Source: CADCVW01 sp035644935
GTDB lineage: Bacteria; Pseudomonadota; Alphaproteobacteria; Sphingomonadales; Sphingomonadaceae
Assembly: GCA_035644935.1 (NCBI GenBank)
Contig: DASQNO010000090.1
Coordinates: forward strand, 1 to 45,503
Length of the DNA stretch: 45,503 nt
Direction of reading: 5' to 3'
This document shows, piece after piece, positions 1 to 7,725 of this stretch. A program made the position numbers and the translations under genes. Below the pieces are notes generated by a model, which worked only from the letters and a program-made list of their open reading frames with translations, made no database searches and was not told where the DNA came from. Position 1 is the first letter of the stretch. Each line of letters begins with the position of its first letter.

Positions 1-2336
1 GCGGCACGATACGCTTGCGCGCGGCGGCCCAAGGCGAAACCGCTGCCCGGATCAATCTCGAGCGACCGGGTATAGGCCGCAACCGCTTCTTCGGGCTTGC
101 CACGGCGCTGCGCCAGAAGACCCCGCGCACGGTAGATTACGGGGTCGCGGGGATTTACGAGCGCTGCGGCATCCAAGTCGCGGGCGGCGGCGTCTAGATC
201 GTACTGCCACACGCGGCTTAGCCCACGGTGGGCGAGCGCCGACCCATTCTTCGGCGCCAAAGCAGCGGCGCGGTCGAACGCCGCAAAGGCCTTGTCGTAC
301 TCGCCTTCGTCCAGCAGCAGATTTCCCTGCTCGAGAAAACCGGCCGCATCTGTGGGCGTAGCGGCAAGCTTGATCTTGGTTTCCTGCGGCGTCAGTCGGT
401 ACTCATCCGGCTGTCGCAGATACACAAGCCGATCGGCTAGCGCGCGCAGCGCTAGTTGCGCCTTGGGGGCTTCGCTCGCCGGGAACTCCGGCGCGACGCT
501 GCGCTCCGTCTTTTCGACCGTTGCGATGTTGTCGACGATCCTGGCTGTGCGGCGGTAATGGATGCCAGCAACCGTTTGATCGACGGCCGGTTTCTCGCTG
601 AGCGTGAAGCGGCTTCCGGGCGGCAGCAGGATCGTTTGGGTGGTCCGGGTGTAGAGCGGGTGGTTAACGGCGAACGGGGCATCGGCCCCTGTTCCCGGAG
701 AGCGGCTGAAGTCGGCTTTGTAGCCGACATCCGTGCCGTCCGTCTGGTGCCAGCCATCGTTCCAGTCCATGCGCGCGAGGCCTTCCATGACTAGCCGGTG
801 CTCGCCGCTACTCGCGTCGAAGCTGGCGGTTGCCTTCTGCACGTCAATGAAGTCGTACCGCTCCTTCCAGTAGTCCCGCATCGCCCGGTCGCGCGCGTCC
901 GGCGGCATGTTGGAAAGGCCGGCGTTACACGCCTGCGCGGCGTCCTCGCGCGTCACAAGCTCGATGCGAGTTGGCGCCGGCACCGCTAATCCGGCGGTTG
1001 CGTCCATGCGGATCGTCTCGATCTCCGTGGGGCGTTCCAGCGGCGGGGGCATAATACGCACGAGCGCGGCGCCGTCGGCGGCGAGCGGCAGCCCCCAGCT
1101 GAACGCCGGCACCGGCAGATTGTCCAGCAGCCTGTCGCCCGATCGCGTGCCGTCCATCCAGTAAGTGCGCCGGCCGATTTCCGCGCGCACCAGCACGTGA
1201 TTGAAGAGACCGACCATGGGCAGGCGCGCGTCCATGCCGTCGCCGATCAGGGTGTTCACCAGAACAGGTTCCGCCTTAACGCCGAGGCCGTGCAGCAGGC
1301 CAAGCAAAAGCGCCGTCTTGCCCTTGCAGTCGCCGAACCGTCGCGACCACGTGGTCTCCGCGTCCGCCGGGACGAGGTTGCCACCGTCCATGCCGCGGAA
1401 GACGTAACGGACGCGGTCCTGGACCAGAGCCAGCGCGGCCTGTGCGCGGACCTTGGGATCGGCGGACAGCGCGCGGATGCGGAGCAGTTCCGCCTGCAAA
1501 GGTCCCTGCGCGGGCAGCGCCGACGCCTTCTTGTAAAGCGGCGCCATCGTTCGGGCGAGCTCCGCCCAAGAGGCGTACCCCGTCGCCTCGGCGAGACGCC
1601 CGATCGCAAAGCGCATCGGGGCGCCCTTGGGCGGGTTGACGCCAGCCAGGCCGTCCACCGTCAACTCGGCGCTGCTCATTCCGCCTTGCGCGGCGTTCTT
1701 AAAACCGGGCAACCCGCCGGTCGTGCGCACGCGCACCGGCAGGTCCGATGGCCATTTCAGGCGGAGATGCGCGCGATCGATGGGCGCTCCGTTCCAGCCG
1801 GCGCCGACATATTCCACCCGCGCGCCGGGCATTGGGCTCACTGACGATACCGACGCGGTGAAATCGATCACGTCGCCGACCTCCAGGCCCTCAGGCTGAA
1901 TGTTGGCGGTGAGCACGCCGTCCAGAGCGGCGCTTTCCAGATTGGCCTCGCGCCGTACCACGGTGAACGTCTGCCCGGAGGCCAGCACGTCAATGACCCT
2001 GTCGCCGCGCCGGATCAGCAGCTTGTGCACTGTCAGGACGTCGCTGTCGGGTCGCCACGGCACGGATATGTTGCCGGCAGCGAGGCCTTGCGGCGTTTGG
2101 ATCCGCACCGCGAACTGCGAGTACACCGTGCGGCGACCCGGCTTGAACAGAACCTGCTCGTCGTGCAGCAGCACGCGCACCGCCGCTTCGTCCGTCTTGC
2201 TCGCGGGGGGCAGCGTCACGGGGCGCACCCAAGCGGGCGCCGGCGCGATGACCGGTTTGTCCGCAGCCGCCATTGCCGCGGCGCCCGGCACAGCCAAGCC
2301 GGCCAAGACGCAGCCAGCCGCCAGATATTGCCTCAT
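1..2336 (-). CDS. DUF3857/transglutaminase-type exported protein with C-terminal TPRs (3' end outside window)
   Basis: Open from an ATG at 2336 to the left edge (778 codons visible, stop not reached). The first ~25 residues form a Sec signal peptide (MRQYLAAGCVLAGLAVPGAA). An N-terminal beta-rich region of DUF3857 type is followed by a transglutaminase-like core. I see its Cys in RFGDCKGK (C337), His in FNHVLV (H380) and Asp in YWMDGT (D395), the papain-like triad of the family. The last ~90 visible residues (EQGNLLLDEGEYDKAFAAFDRA, then ARGLLAQRRGKPEEAVAAY) are TPR repeats. The family is periplasmic; its substrate is unknown, and a peptidase or cross-linking role is only inferred. No partner gene is visible in the window. 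Confidence 0.85.
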   Translation of the reverse strand, partial: MRQYLAAGCVLAGLAVPGAAAMAAADKPVIAPAPAWVRPVTLPPASKTDEAAVRVLLHDEQVLFKPGRRTVYSQFAVRIQTPQGLAAGNISVPWRPDSDVLTVHKLLIRRGDRVIDVLASGQTFTVVRREANLESAALDGVLTANIQPEGLEVGDVIDFTASVSSVSPMPGARVEYVGAGWNGAPIDRAHLRLKWPSDLPVRVRTTGGLPGFKNAAQGGMSSAELTVDGLAGVNPPKGAPMRFAIGRLAEATGYASWAELARTMAPLYKKASALPAQGPLQAELLRIRALSADPKVRAQAALALVQDRVRYVFRGMDGGNLVPADAETTWSRRFGDCKGKTALLLGLLHGLGVKAEPVLVNTLIGDGMDARLPMVGLFNHVLVRAEIGRRTYWMDGTRSGDRLLDNLPVPAFSWGLPLAADGAALVRIMPPPLERPTEIETIRMDATAGLAVPAPTRIELVTREDAAQACNAGLSNMPPDARDRAMRDYWKERYDFIDVQKATASFDASSGEHRLVMEGLARMDWNDGWHQTDGTDVGYKADFSRSPGTGADAPFAVNHPLYTRTTQTILLPPGSRFTLSEKPAVDQTVAGIHYRRTARIVDNIATVEKTERSVAPEFPASEAPKAQLALRALADRLVYLRQPDEYRLTPQETKIKLAATPTDAAGFLEQGNLLLDEGEYDKAFAAFDRAAALAPKNGSALAHRGLSRVWQYDLDAAARDLDAAALVNPRDPVIYRARGLLAQRRGKPEEAVAAYTRSLEIDPGSGFALGRRAQAYRA

Positions 2337-2508
2337 GTTCCACCCCCTGCAAGTCCGACAAGGCTAGCGTTTCGCCTCCGTTGTGCAATGAAAACCCGAG
2401 CTGCCAGGTGGGAATGCGCACGCGGGGCCGTTTGGTCGACTTGGATGAGATTGGAGGGGGATGCGGGCATCACAACCAAGACTTCAGAACCAAAGGGGTG
2501 AAAAGGAC

Positions 2509-2537
2509 TTGACAAAACACTGATCATTCGGTACGCA
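2509..2537 (+). promoter_or_regulatory. possible sigma-70-type promoter upstream of the terminase-like remnant
   Basis: A perfect TTGACA at 2509-2514 is followed after 17 bases by TACGCA at 2532. The -10 match is poor, so this is tentative. It lies 57 bases before the ATG at 2594. Confidence 0.3.
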
Positions 2538-2593
2538 CAAACATCAAGCTGCTGCGTCGTGGGCGCGTTAGCTGTTTTGGAGCGGAGGGGCGC

Positions 2594-3407
2594 ATGGGGG
2601 AGAGGAAGCGCACCGCGGCGCGGGTGATGGGGGTGGCGGAGACGGACGCGTTCCTGGCCGCGCTGCGGGAGAGCGGCAACGTGCGGCGTGCGACGGCGGC
2701 GGCGGGTCTGGCGGTGTCGGCCCCTTACCGGCGTCGGGCGAGCGACGGGGTGTTCGCCGCCGCTTGGGAGGCGGCGGTGATGGCGGCGGCCGAGCGGGCG
2801 GCCGCGACCCTCGCCGCGGGGGCACACGGGCGGGATCGGGTGCGGCTGCAGTCGGGCGGTAAGCTGCAACTGACCGCGCCGCGCGCGCGAATGGACGGCC
2901 GGGATCGAACGCGTCTTTCTGGACGTGCTGAGCGCCACCGCCAATGCGCGGGCGGCGGCGGCCGCGGCGGGCGTGTCCGCTTCGGGCGCGTGGGTCCGAC
3001 GGCGGCGGGTGCCGGCTTTCGCCGAAGCCTGTGACGAGGCGGTGGCGGACGGCCACGCGCGGCTTGAAATGCTGATGATGGAGCGGGGAACGGCGTTGCT
3101 TGGTGGCGCCGGGTTCGACGAAGCGGCGGACCGGGCGGCGCAGCCACAGGACGAGGACGCGCGGGACGCTGCGGCGCGGGCGGCGTTCGATCCGCAGGTT
3201 GCGATGTGGCTGCTCAAGCGGCAGGACCAGCGCCGCGCCGGAACAGCGCGCCGCAAGCGCCCGTGGGAGCGGGAGGTGCCGATCAAGGAGGTGCGCGCGT
3301 CGATCATGCGCAAGGTGGAGGCGATGGCGCGGGCGAATGCGCGCGGGTTGCGGAGCGCCGACGGGGGCGCGGGAGAAGAGTCGGAAGGAAAGGGAGCGGC
3401 GGTTTAG
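2594..3407 (+). pseudogene. terminase-small-subunit-like protein with two helix-turn-helix repeats, frameshifted
   Basis: Two reading frames join into one protein. The first starts at ATG 2594 and carries a helix-turn-helix-like unit (FLAALRESGNVRRATAAAGL). The second is open from 2874 to the stop at 3407 and carries a matching unit (FLDVLSATANARAAAAAAGV) and a basic tail (WEREVPIKEVRASIMRK). The switch falls in the GC run at about 2880-2889 and is explained by loss of one GC unit. Without it the protein would be about 270 residues. The repeated 'not-yet-seen residue, AA-AAGLS' pattern resembles small terminase or HTH proteins next to large terminases in alphaproteobacterial prophages and GTAs. 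A large-terminase remnant lies at 7432. A sequencing error in the GC run is a real alternative to gene decay. Family call is moderate. Confidence 0.5.
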
Positions 3408-3443
3408 GTCGCGCGGCCGGGCGTTCCTGCTGCGGCGCAGCGC

Positions 3444-3472
3444 TTGACACCCGCACGCACGAGCCGTAATTG
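3444..3472 (+). promoter_or_regulatory. probable promoter of rpsM-rpsK-rpoA
   Basis: A perfect -35 TTGACA (3444-3449), a 17-base spacer and TAATTG at 3467-3472 lie 145 bases before rpsM. Because rpsM no longer follows its usual upstream neighbours, a local promoter is expected here. Confidence 0.5.
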
Positions 3473-3616
3473 CGTTCCATCCCACGATCACCAACGGCCG
3501 GCGGCGCATGCCTTGCGTACGCCGCTTTCGTTCGTGTCGCGGGTGTCCAGGCCCAAACGGGTCAAGCTATGAGATGGGGCGCTGGTGCCCTGTGGAGCTA
3601 CAGGAGAAACGCACGC

Positions 3617-3985
3617 ATGGCACGTATTGCCGGTATCAATATTCCGTCGAACAAGCGCGTCGAGATCGCGCTGACCTATATTCACGGCATCGGGCGCACC
3701 AAGGCGCTGCAGATCACGCAAGGGCTGGAGATCGACCGCACGCGGCGCGTCCAGGACCTGACCGACCAGGAAGTGCTGCAGATCCGCGAGGCGATCGAAG
3801 CGAGCACGCCGGTCGAGGGCGACCTTCGCCGCCAGACCGCGATGAACATCAAGCGGCTGATGGACCTGGCGTCCTACCGCGGGCTGCGCCATCGCAAGGG
3901 CCTCCCCGTTCGCGGCCAGCGCACGCATACCAATGCGCGCACCCGCAAGGGCAAGGCCAAGCCGATCGCGGGCAAGAAGAAGTAA
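3617..3985 (+). CDS. rpsM: 30S ribosomal protein uS13
   Basis: 122 residues, starting MARIAGINIPSNKRVEIAL and ending in the basic tail KGKAKPIAGKKK, full length for the family. uS13 sits in the head of the small subunit and contacts the P-site tRNA and the 50S subunit through bridge B1. The N-terminal helix-two-turn-helix and the RGLRHRKGLPVRGQRTHTNAR block are diagnostic. I chose the ATG at 3617 because the conserved N-terminus begins there and CAGGAG lies 10 bases upstream; an upstream in-frame start gives an unconserved extension. It is followed by rpsK after 80 bases, as in a standard alpha operon. In contrast, the gene before it is a phage-type remnant rather than adk or secY. Confidence 0.98.
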   Translation: MARIAGINIPSNKRVEIALTYIHGIGRTKALQITQGLEIDRTRRVQDLTDQEVLQIREAIEASTPVEGDLRRQTAMNIKRLMDLASYRGLRHRKGLPVRGQRTHTNARTRKGKAKPIAGKKK

Positions 3986-4018
3986 ACGCTTCTTTTCTTC
4001 GCAACACTCTGCAGACAC

Positions 4019-4046
4019 GCCCCTCGACTTCGCTCGGGACGAACGG
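4019..4046 (+). repeat. dispersed intergenic repeat of sphingomonad type
   Basis: The rpsM-rpsK gap contains CCTCGACTTCGCTCGGGACG followed by AACGG. This matches, from memory, the short imperfectly palindromic element scattered between genes in many sphingomonad genomes. It lies just before the rpsK ribosome binding site (GAAGGA at 4052). Confidence 0.45.
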
Positions 4047-4065
4047 CGACTGAAGGAATAATAAA

Positions 4066-4455
4066 ATGGCACGCGAACCGGCTCGCATCAAGAAGCGCGA
4101 GCGCAAGAACATTACCGCGGGCGTCGCGCACGTCAACGCGTCCTTCAATAACACCATGATCACCATCACCGACGCGCAGGGCAATGCGATCGCCTGGTCG
4201 AGCGCCGGCACGATGGGGTTCAAGGGCAGCCGCAAGTCGACGCCGTACGCCGCGCAGGTCGCGGCCGAGGACGCGGGCAAGAAGGCCGCCGAGCACGGCG
4301 TCCGGACGCTGGACGTCGAGGTCAAGGGGCCTGGGTCGGGCCGCGAGTCCGCGCTGCGCGCGCTGCAGGCCGTGGGTTTCCAGATCATGTCGATTCGCGA
4401 CGTGACCTCGATCCCGCACAACGGCGTGCGCCCGTCCAAGCGCCGGCGCGTCTGA
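4066..4455 (+). CDS. rpsK: 30S ribosomal protein uS11
   Basis: 129 residues, full length. uS11 forms part of the platform of the small subunit and lines the mRNA exit with uS7. Diagnostic blocks are GVAHVNASFNNTMITITD, SAGTMGFKGSRKSTPYAAQ and the C-terminal IPHNGVRPSKRRRV. The start is supported by GAAGGA nine bases upstream. It lies between rpsM and rpoA in the conserved order and is surely co-transcribed with them. Confidence 0.98.
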   Translation: MAREPARIKKRERKNITAGVAHVNASFNNTMITITDAQGNAIAWSSAGTMGFKGSRKSTPYAAQVAAEDAGKKAAEHGVRTLDVEVKGPGSGRESALRALQAVGFQIMSIRDVTSIPHNGVRPSKRRRV

Positions 4456-4540
4456 CCCCCGGCGATTGAAGACGGCGCCTATGCGTCTTTCTATCTAATT
4501 TTCTGCGGGCCTTCGAGCCCGCGTGCGACAAGGGAACATC

Positions 4541-5611
4541 ATGGCCGTCAACGCGAAGAACTGGCAGGAAATGAAGAAGCCCCACGCGCTCGAGAAGAAG
4601 CACGGCGCGGGCAACGACCGGCGCCGCGCGGTGTTCGTCGCCGAGCCGCTGGAGCGCGGGTTCGGGATGACGCTGGGCAACTCGCTGCGCCGCGTGCTGC
4701 TCTCCAGCCTGCAGGGCGCCGCCGTCACATCGATGAAGATCGAGGGCGTGCTGCACGAGTTCTCCTCGCTCGCGGGCGTTCGCGAGGACGTCACGGACAT
4801 CGTGCTCAACGTCAAGCAGATCGCGCTGCGCATGGAAGGCGAGGGCGTCAAGCGCCTGCAGCTGTCGGCCACGGGCCCGGGCGAGGTCACCGCCGGCCAG
4901 ATCGCGACCAGCGGCGACATCCAGGTCACCAACCCCGAGCTGGTCATCTGCCACCTGGACGAGGGCGCGACGCTCAACATGGAGCTGACCGCCGAGATCG
5001 GGAAGGGCTATGTCCCGAGTTCCGAGAACCGTCCGGTGGACGCGCCGATCGGGCTGATCCCGGTGGACGCGCTGTATTCGCCGGTACGCCAGGTCGCGTA
5101 CAAGGTCGAGAACACGCGCGTCGGCCAGGAGCTGGACTACGACAAGCTGACGCTGACGGTTGAGACGGACGGCACGGTGAGCCCGGACGACGCGGTCGCC
5201 TACGCCGCGCGCATCCTGCAGGACCAGCTGCAATTGTTCGTCAACTTCGACGACAAGATGCAGACGCAGGCCGTGCCGCAGATGGCGGGCATCGCGGTGC
5301 CGCTGCAGCCGGACCTGCCCGCCGACACCAATCAGCTTAACCGCTACCTCCTCAAGAAGGTCGACGAGCTGGAACTGTCCGTGCGTTCGGCGAACTGCCT
5401 GAAGAACGACAACATCATCTATATCGGCGATCTGGTCGGCAAGACCGAAGCCGAGATGCTGCGCACGCCCAACTTCGGGCGCAAGTCGTTGAACGAGATC
5501 AAGGAAGTGCTCTCGTCGATGGGCCTGCGGCTGGGAATGGAAATCCCGGGCTGGCCGCCGGAGAACATCGAGGACATGGCCAAGAAGCTCGAAGCGGAGA
5601 TGCTGGGCTAA
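4541..5611 (+). CDS. rpoA: DNA-directed RNA polymerase subunit alpha
   Basis: 356 residues, usual length for alphaproteobacteria. The N-terminal domain (about residues 20-240) dimerises and nucleates assembly of beta and beta-prime; EPLERGFGMTLGNSLRRVLL is its signature. After a linker, the C-terminal domain (about 255-335: LSVRSANCLKNDNIIYIGDLV, NFGRKSLNEIKEVL) binds UP elements and activators. The ATG at 4541 is preceded by AAGGGA at a good distance and starts the conserved MAVNAKNWQEMKKP; an in-frame GTG 18 bases upstream is unlikely. rplQ, which normally follows directly, is displaced by 2.1 kb. Confidence 0.98.
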   Translation: MAVNAKNWQEMKKPHALEKKHGAGNDRRRAVFVAEPLERGFGMTLGNSLRRVLLSSLQGAAVTSMKIEGVLHEFSSLAGVREDVTDIVLNVKQIALRMEGEGVKRLQLSATGPGEVTAGQIATSGDIQVTNPELVICHLDEGATLNMELTAEIGKGYVPSSENRPVDAPIGLIPVDALYSPVRQVAYKVENTRVGQELDYDKLTLTVETDGTVSPDDAVAYAARILQDQLQLFVNFDDKMQTQAVPQMAGIAVPLQPDLPADTNQLNRYLLKKVDELELSVRSANCLKNDNIIYIGDLVGKTEAEMLRTPNFGRKSLNEIKEVLSSMGLRLGMEIPGWPPENIEDMAKKLEAEMLG

Positions 5612-5618
5612 GCCGCAC

Positions 5619-5640
5619 GGGGCTAGCGCAAGCTAGCCCC
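5619..5640 (+). other. perfect hairpin with GCAA tetraloop just after rpoA
   Basis: Nine-base arms GGGGCTAGC and GCTAGCCCC close a GCAA (GNRA) loop, beginning 7 bases after the rpoA stop. No T tract follows, so it may act as an RNA 3'-end stabiliser rather than a terminator. Confidence 0.55.
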
Positions 5641-5705
5641 CGAGACGGCGAAGCGCGGGCGGCGAGGCGGGCGGTATCGTGCCGCCCGAACTCATCCGAC
5701 GTCAA

Positions 5706-5722
5706 CGCGGGCTTCGCCCGCG
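5706..5722 (+). other. short hairpin between rpoA and its terminator
   Basis: Arms CGCGGGC and GCCCGCG with a TTC loop. It lies between the GCAA hairpin and the T-tailed terminator and has no T tract of its own. Confidence 0.4.
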
Positions 5723-5743
5723 CTCTTCTTCGAGACTTACCCG

Positions 5744-5771
5744 AAGGCCGCCGCGAGGCGGCCTTTCTTTT
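5744..5771 (+). terminator. rho-independent terminator of the rpsM-rpsK-rpoA unit
   Basis: Stem AAGGCCGCC/GGCGGCCTT with a GCGA loop, followed by TTCTTTT. It lies 133 bases after rpoA, which shows that the rpoA transcript now ends here and does not run into rplQ. Confidence 0.8.
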
Positions 5772-5843
5772 GTCCCTTGCGCTTGGGCGGCCGCGAGGCT
5801 GGATCACCGCGCTTCGCTCGCGATAACGATCCCAAGACGATTT

Positions 5844-5879
5844 TCATCGGGACAAACGCCTGAAAATGGTTCCCGATGA
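5844..5879. repeat. inverted repeat between rpoA terminator and the minus-strand membrane gene
   Basis: Perfect 9-base arms TCATCGGGA (5844-5852) and TCCCGATGA (5871-5879) with an 18-base loop. It lies just downstream of the minus-strand gene ending at 5899 and may mark its transcript end, although no T tract follows in that direction. Confidence 0.4.
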
Positions 5880-5898
5880 TCACTCCGTCAGCCTCGTC

Positions 5899-7080
5899 TC
5901 AATTGAACAGATAAAGCTTCGTATCGGGGTTTTCGCGGCGCCACATCACGTTGTCGAGAAAGTAGTGATGGACGTTGATGAAGATCCAGGAGGCGAACAG
6001 GAACAGGAGTCCCGGGATGGCATGCTGATCGTAGCGCAGAGTTGCTTGCGCCAGGATCGGTATGCCCCAGAATGCAAGATACCCAAGCAACGCTCCGTAC
6101 AGCACGAACACGGACATGTGCGCTGCGGGGTTGGTGCCGAAGACGGCCCGGACGATCGACTGCTTCTTATAGTCGTCCCGGGCGAGTTGCGCCGTCTCGT
6201 AGTTGAGCTGATAGCGCCAGACGACGGTCAGGTATTGCAACGAGTGGAGCGCGGGGACGACCAGCGCCCAGAGCGGATCGACGTGTACGAAGAGTAGCCA
6301 CAAATAAAGGCTGACGCCGTAGGCCATCACTCCGTTGGCCGGCAAGGACCCCTTCTTCTTCCATTGGGCCGCCAGCGTCCAGACCAATGCCGCGGTGGAA
6401 ACGGCCGCTGCGACACTGGTTAAGATCAACAGCGGCTGCGGGACGGCGAAGCTGTAATATGCAAGGCCCCACATATCGTGTTTGCTCATCGCAACGTTGA
6501 CGCTGACCCAGGCAGCGAACCAGACCAGATAGCAGTTCAGCAGAGCTATCTTCTTGGTGCGATCGTCAAGGAAGCGGCGCTTCAGCGCTGCGTCGACCAT
6601 CAGCATACCGTAGCCCTGCTTGACGTAGTGCCAGCCGACGGCGAGCGCCATGATGTTGGCGCCGTAACCGAGCAATCGCGCATCGGCCGCGAATATGCCG
6701 TACGCGAAAAACGCCAGAAGCAGGATCGGGGCAATAAGCCCGGCGAAGAGATAACGCGCCTGCATCTCCTTTCCCAGCGATCCCCTGAACGCCTTCGCGC
6801 CGTAGCCCCGATAGAAGATCTGGTAGCTGTGCGCGAAATGCGGGTGATTGATCGCATGCGCGAATAGCAGCATCAGCACCGCCAATTCCTCGCGATATTC
6901 CGCCTCCGGCAGCATGAACAAGAAAGGGAGCAGCAGCAGCGAGCTTCCGCCAAGGCATAGAAAGTCGACAACGGGCCCGAACAGGTAGCCGGCCTTGCGG
7001 GGTTTGCCGACTGGGGGCGCGAGAGCGGCCGGTTGCGGCTCGGCGGCAGTTCCGGCCGTCGAAAGAACCCCTGAGATCAT
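5899..7080 (-). CDS. polytopic membrane protein with conserved-looking histidine clusters, function unknown
   Basis: 393 residues with nine or ten hydrophobic segments and short loops. Histidines cluster near membrane faces: H75-x3-H79-P-H81-x2-H84, H151 (VGWHYVKQGYG), H266 and H279 (PALHSLQYL), and H371-H372 (FINVHHYFLDNVMWR). Several HxxxH/HH boxes in a membrane protein recall di-iron desaturase/hydroxylase-like or Brp/Blh-like enzymes, but the spacing does not let me assign a family. The protein ends soon after the HHYFLD motif. It is on the opposite strand to the ribosomal genes and splits rpoA from rplQ, so it was probably brought in by an insertion or rearrangement. The ATG at 7080 has AAAGGGG upstream. 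No function is claimed. Confidence 0.8.
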   Translation of the reverse strand: MISGVLSTAGTAAEPQPAALAPPVGKPRKAGYLFGPVVDFLCLGGSSLLLLPFLFMLPEAEYREELAVLMLLFAHAINHPHFAHSYQIFYRGYGAKAFRGSLGKEMQARYLFAGLIAPILLLAFFAYGIFAADARLLGYGANIMALAVGWHYVKQGYGMLMVDAALKRRFLDDRTKKIALLNCYLVWFAAWVSVNVAMSKHDMWGLAYYSFAVPQPLLILTSVAAAVSTAALVWTLAAQWKKKGSLPANGVMAYGVSLYLWLLFVHVDPLWALVVPALHSLQYLTVVWRYQLNYETAQLARDDYKKQSIVRAVFGTNPAAHMSVFVLYGALLGYLAFWGIPILAQATLRYDQHAIPGLLFLFASWIFINVHHYFLDNVMWRRENPDTKLYLFN

Positions 7081-7154
7081 TGGCCAACCCCTTTGACTTT
7101 ACGTGCGGGGAAGTAGGTCAACATAGCTATCAAATGATTAATTCAGCCAGCGCC

Positions 7155-7186
7155 GATGCGTCGATGCGTCGATGCGTCGATGCGGC
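7155..7186. repeat. four tandem copies of an 8-bp unit
   Basis: GATGCGTC is repeated three times exactly and a fourth time as GATGCGGC. It lies in the non-coding stretch between the membrane gene and the large-terminase remnant, at one of the rearrangement junctions. I see no gene in 7081-7431. Confidence 0.8.
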
Positions 7187-7431
7187 CGCGAAAGGAGGGC
7201 CGAACCCCACCTTCCTCTTCCGAGTGCGGCGGGGGGCGGAGAGCGCCGGCGTCAAGCGATGCGCCGTCCGCCTCGGCGGCAGCGCGCCGGCGCGAGCCCG
7301 GACGTTCCGACGCAGGTCACGGGTTCGCGGGCGGCGGTTCTTGCGACGTGGTGCCGCAGTTCGCGGCCGCCGAGACGGTCCGACAGACCGCAAGCGGCAG
7401 ATCGTTTTCAATGAAGATCGGGAGACAAGCC

Positions 7432-7620
7432 ATGCCCCGTTCTATCGCCGACGTGCTGGAGCAGCTCGCGCCGGCCGACCGCGCGCGATCCTGCGGACGA
7501 TGCCGGCCGGTGCACTCCACACGCTCGACGCGCGGTTCGCGGAGCGGGCGCACCGGGTGCAGATGCCGCCGCCCGGCGACTGGACGGTGTGGGTGAGGGG
7601 GAGCCGCGGGTGCGGGTTCC
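7432..7620 (+). pseudogene. remnant of phage/GTA-type terminase large subunit N-terminus
   Basis: From ATG 7432 one frame reads MPRSIADVLEQLAPADRA. After the GC run at 7480-7487 the reading continues in another frame as ILRTMPAGALHTLDARFAER, then VQMPPPGDWTVWVRGSRGCG. Removing one GC unit joins them. The PPPGDWTVW block matches the segment that in alphaproteobacterial terminase large subunits immediately precedes the Walker A motif (WxxWLxxGGRGAGKT). Here the motif is degenerate (GSRGCG) and the homology stops, so the ATPase and nuclease are missing. The fragment is about 60 residues of a protein normally over 400. It cannot package DNA. It is a relic of a prophage or gene transfer agent cluster. 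Confidence 0.6.
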
Positions 7621-7649
7621 TTGACTTTTCGGCGGCCATGCGGTGTAGG
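7621..7649 (+). promoter_or_regulatory. rplQ: possible promoter for rplQ
   Basis: TTGACT (7621-7626), 17 bases, then TGTAGG (7644-7649), 77 bases before rplQ. rplQ needs its own promoter, as a terminator and a reversed gene separate it from rpoA. The -10 match is weak. Confidence 0.3.
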
Positions 7650-7725
7650 CCGGGGCATCTGGGCGGATCCATCGCCCGGCCGGGAATGCCTGATACGGTT
7701 CCCCGACGAACGAAGGAAACAAGAC

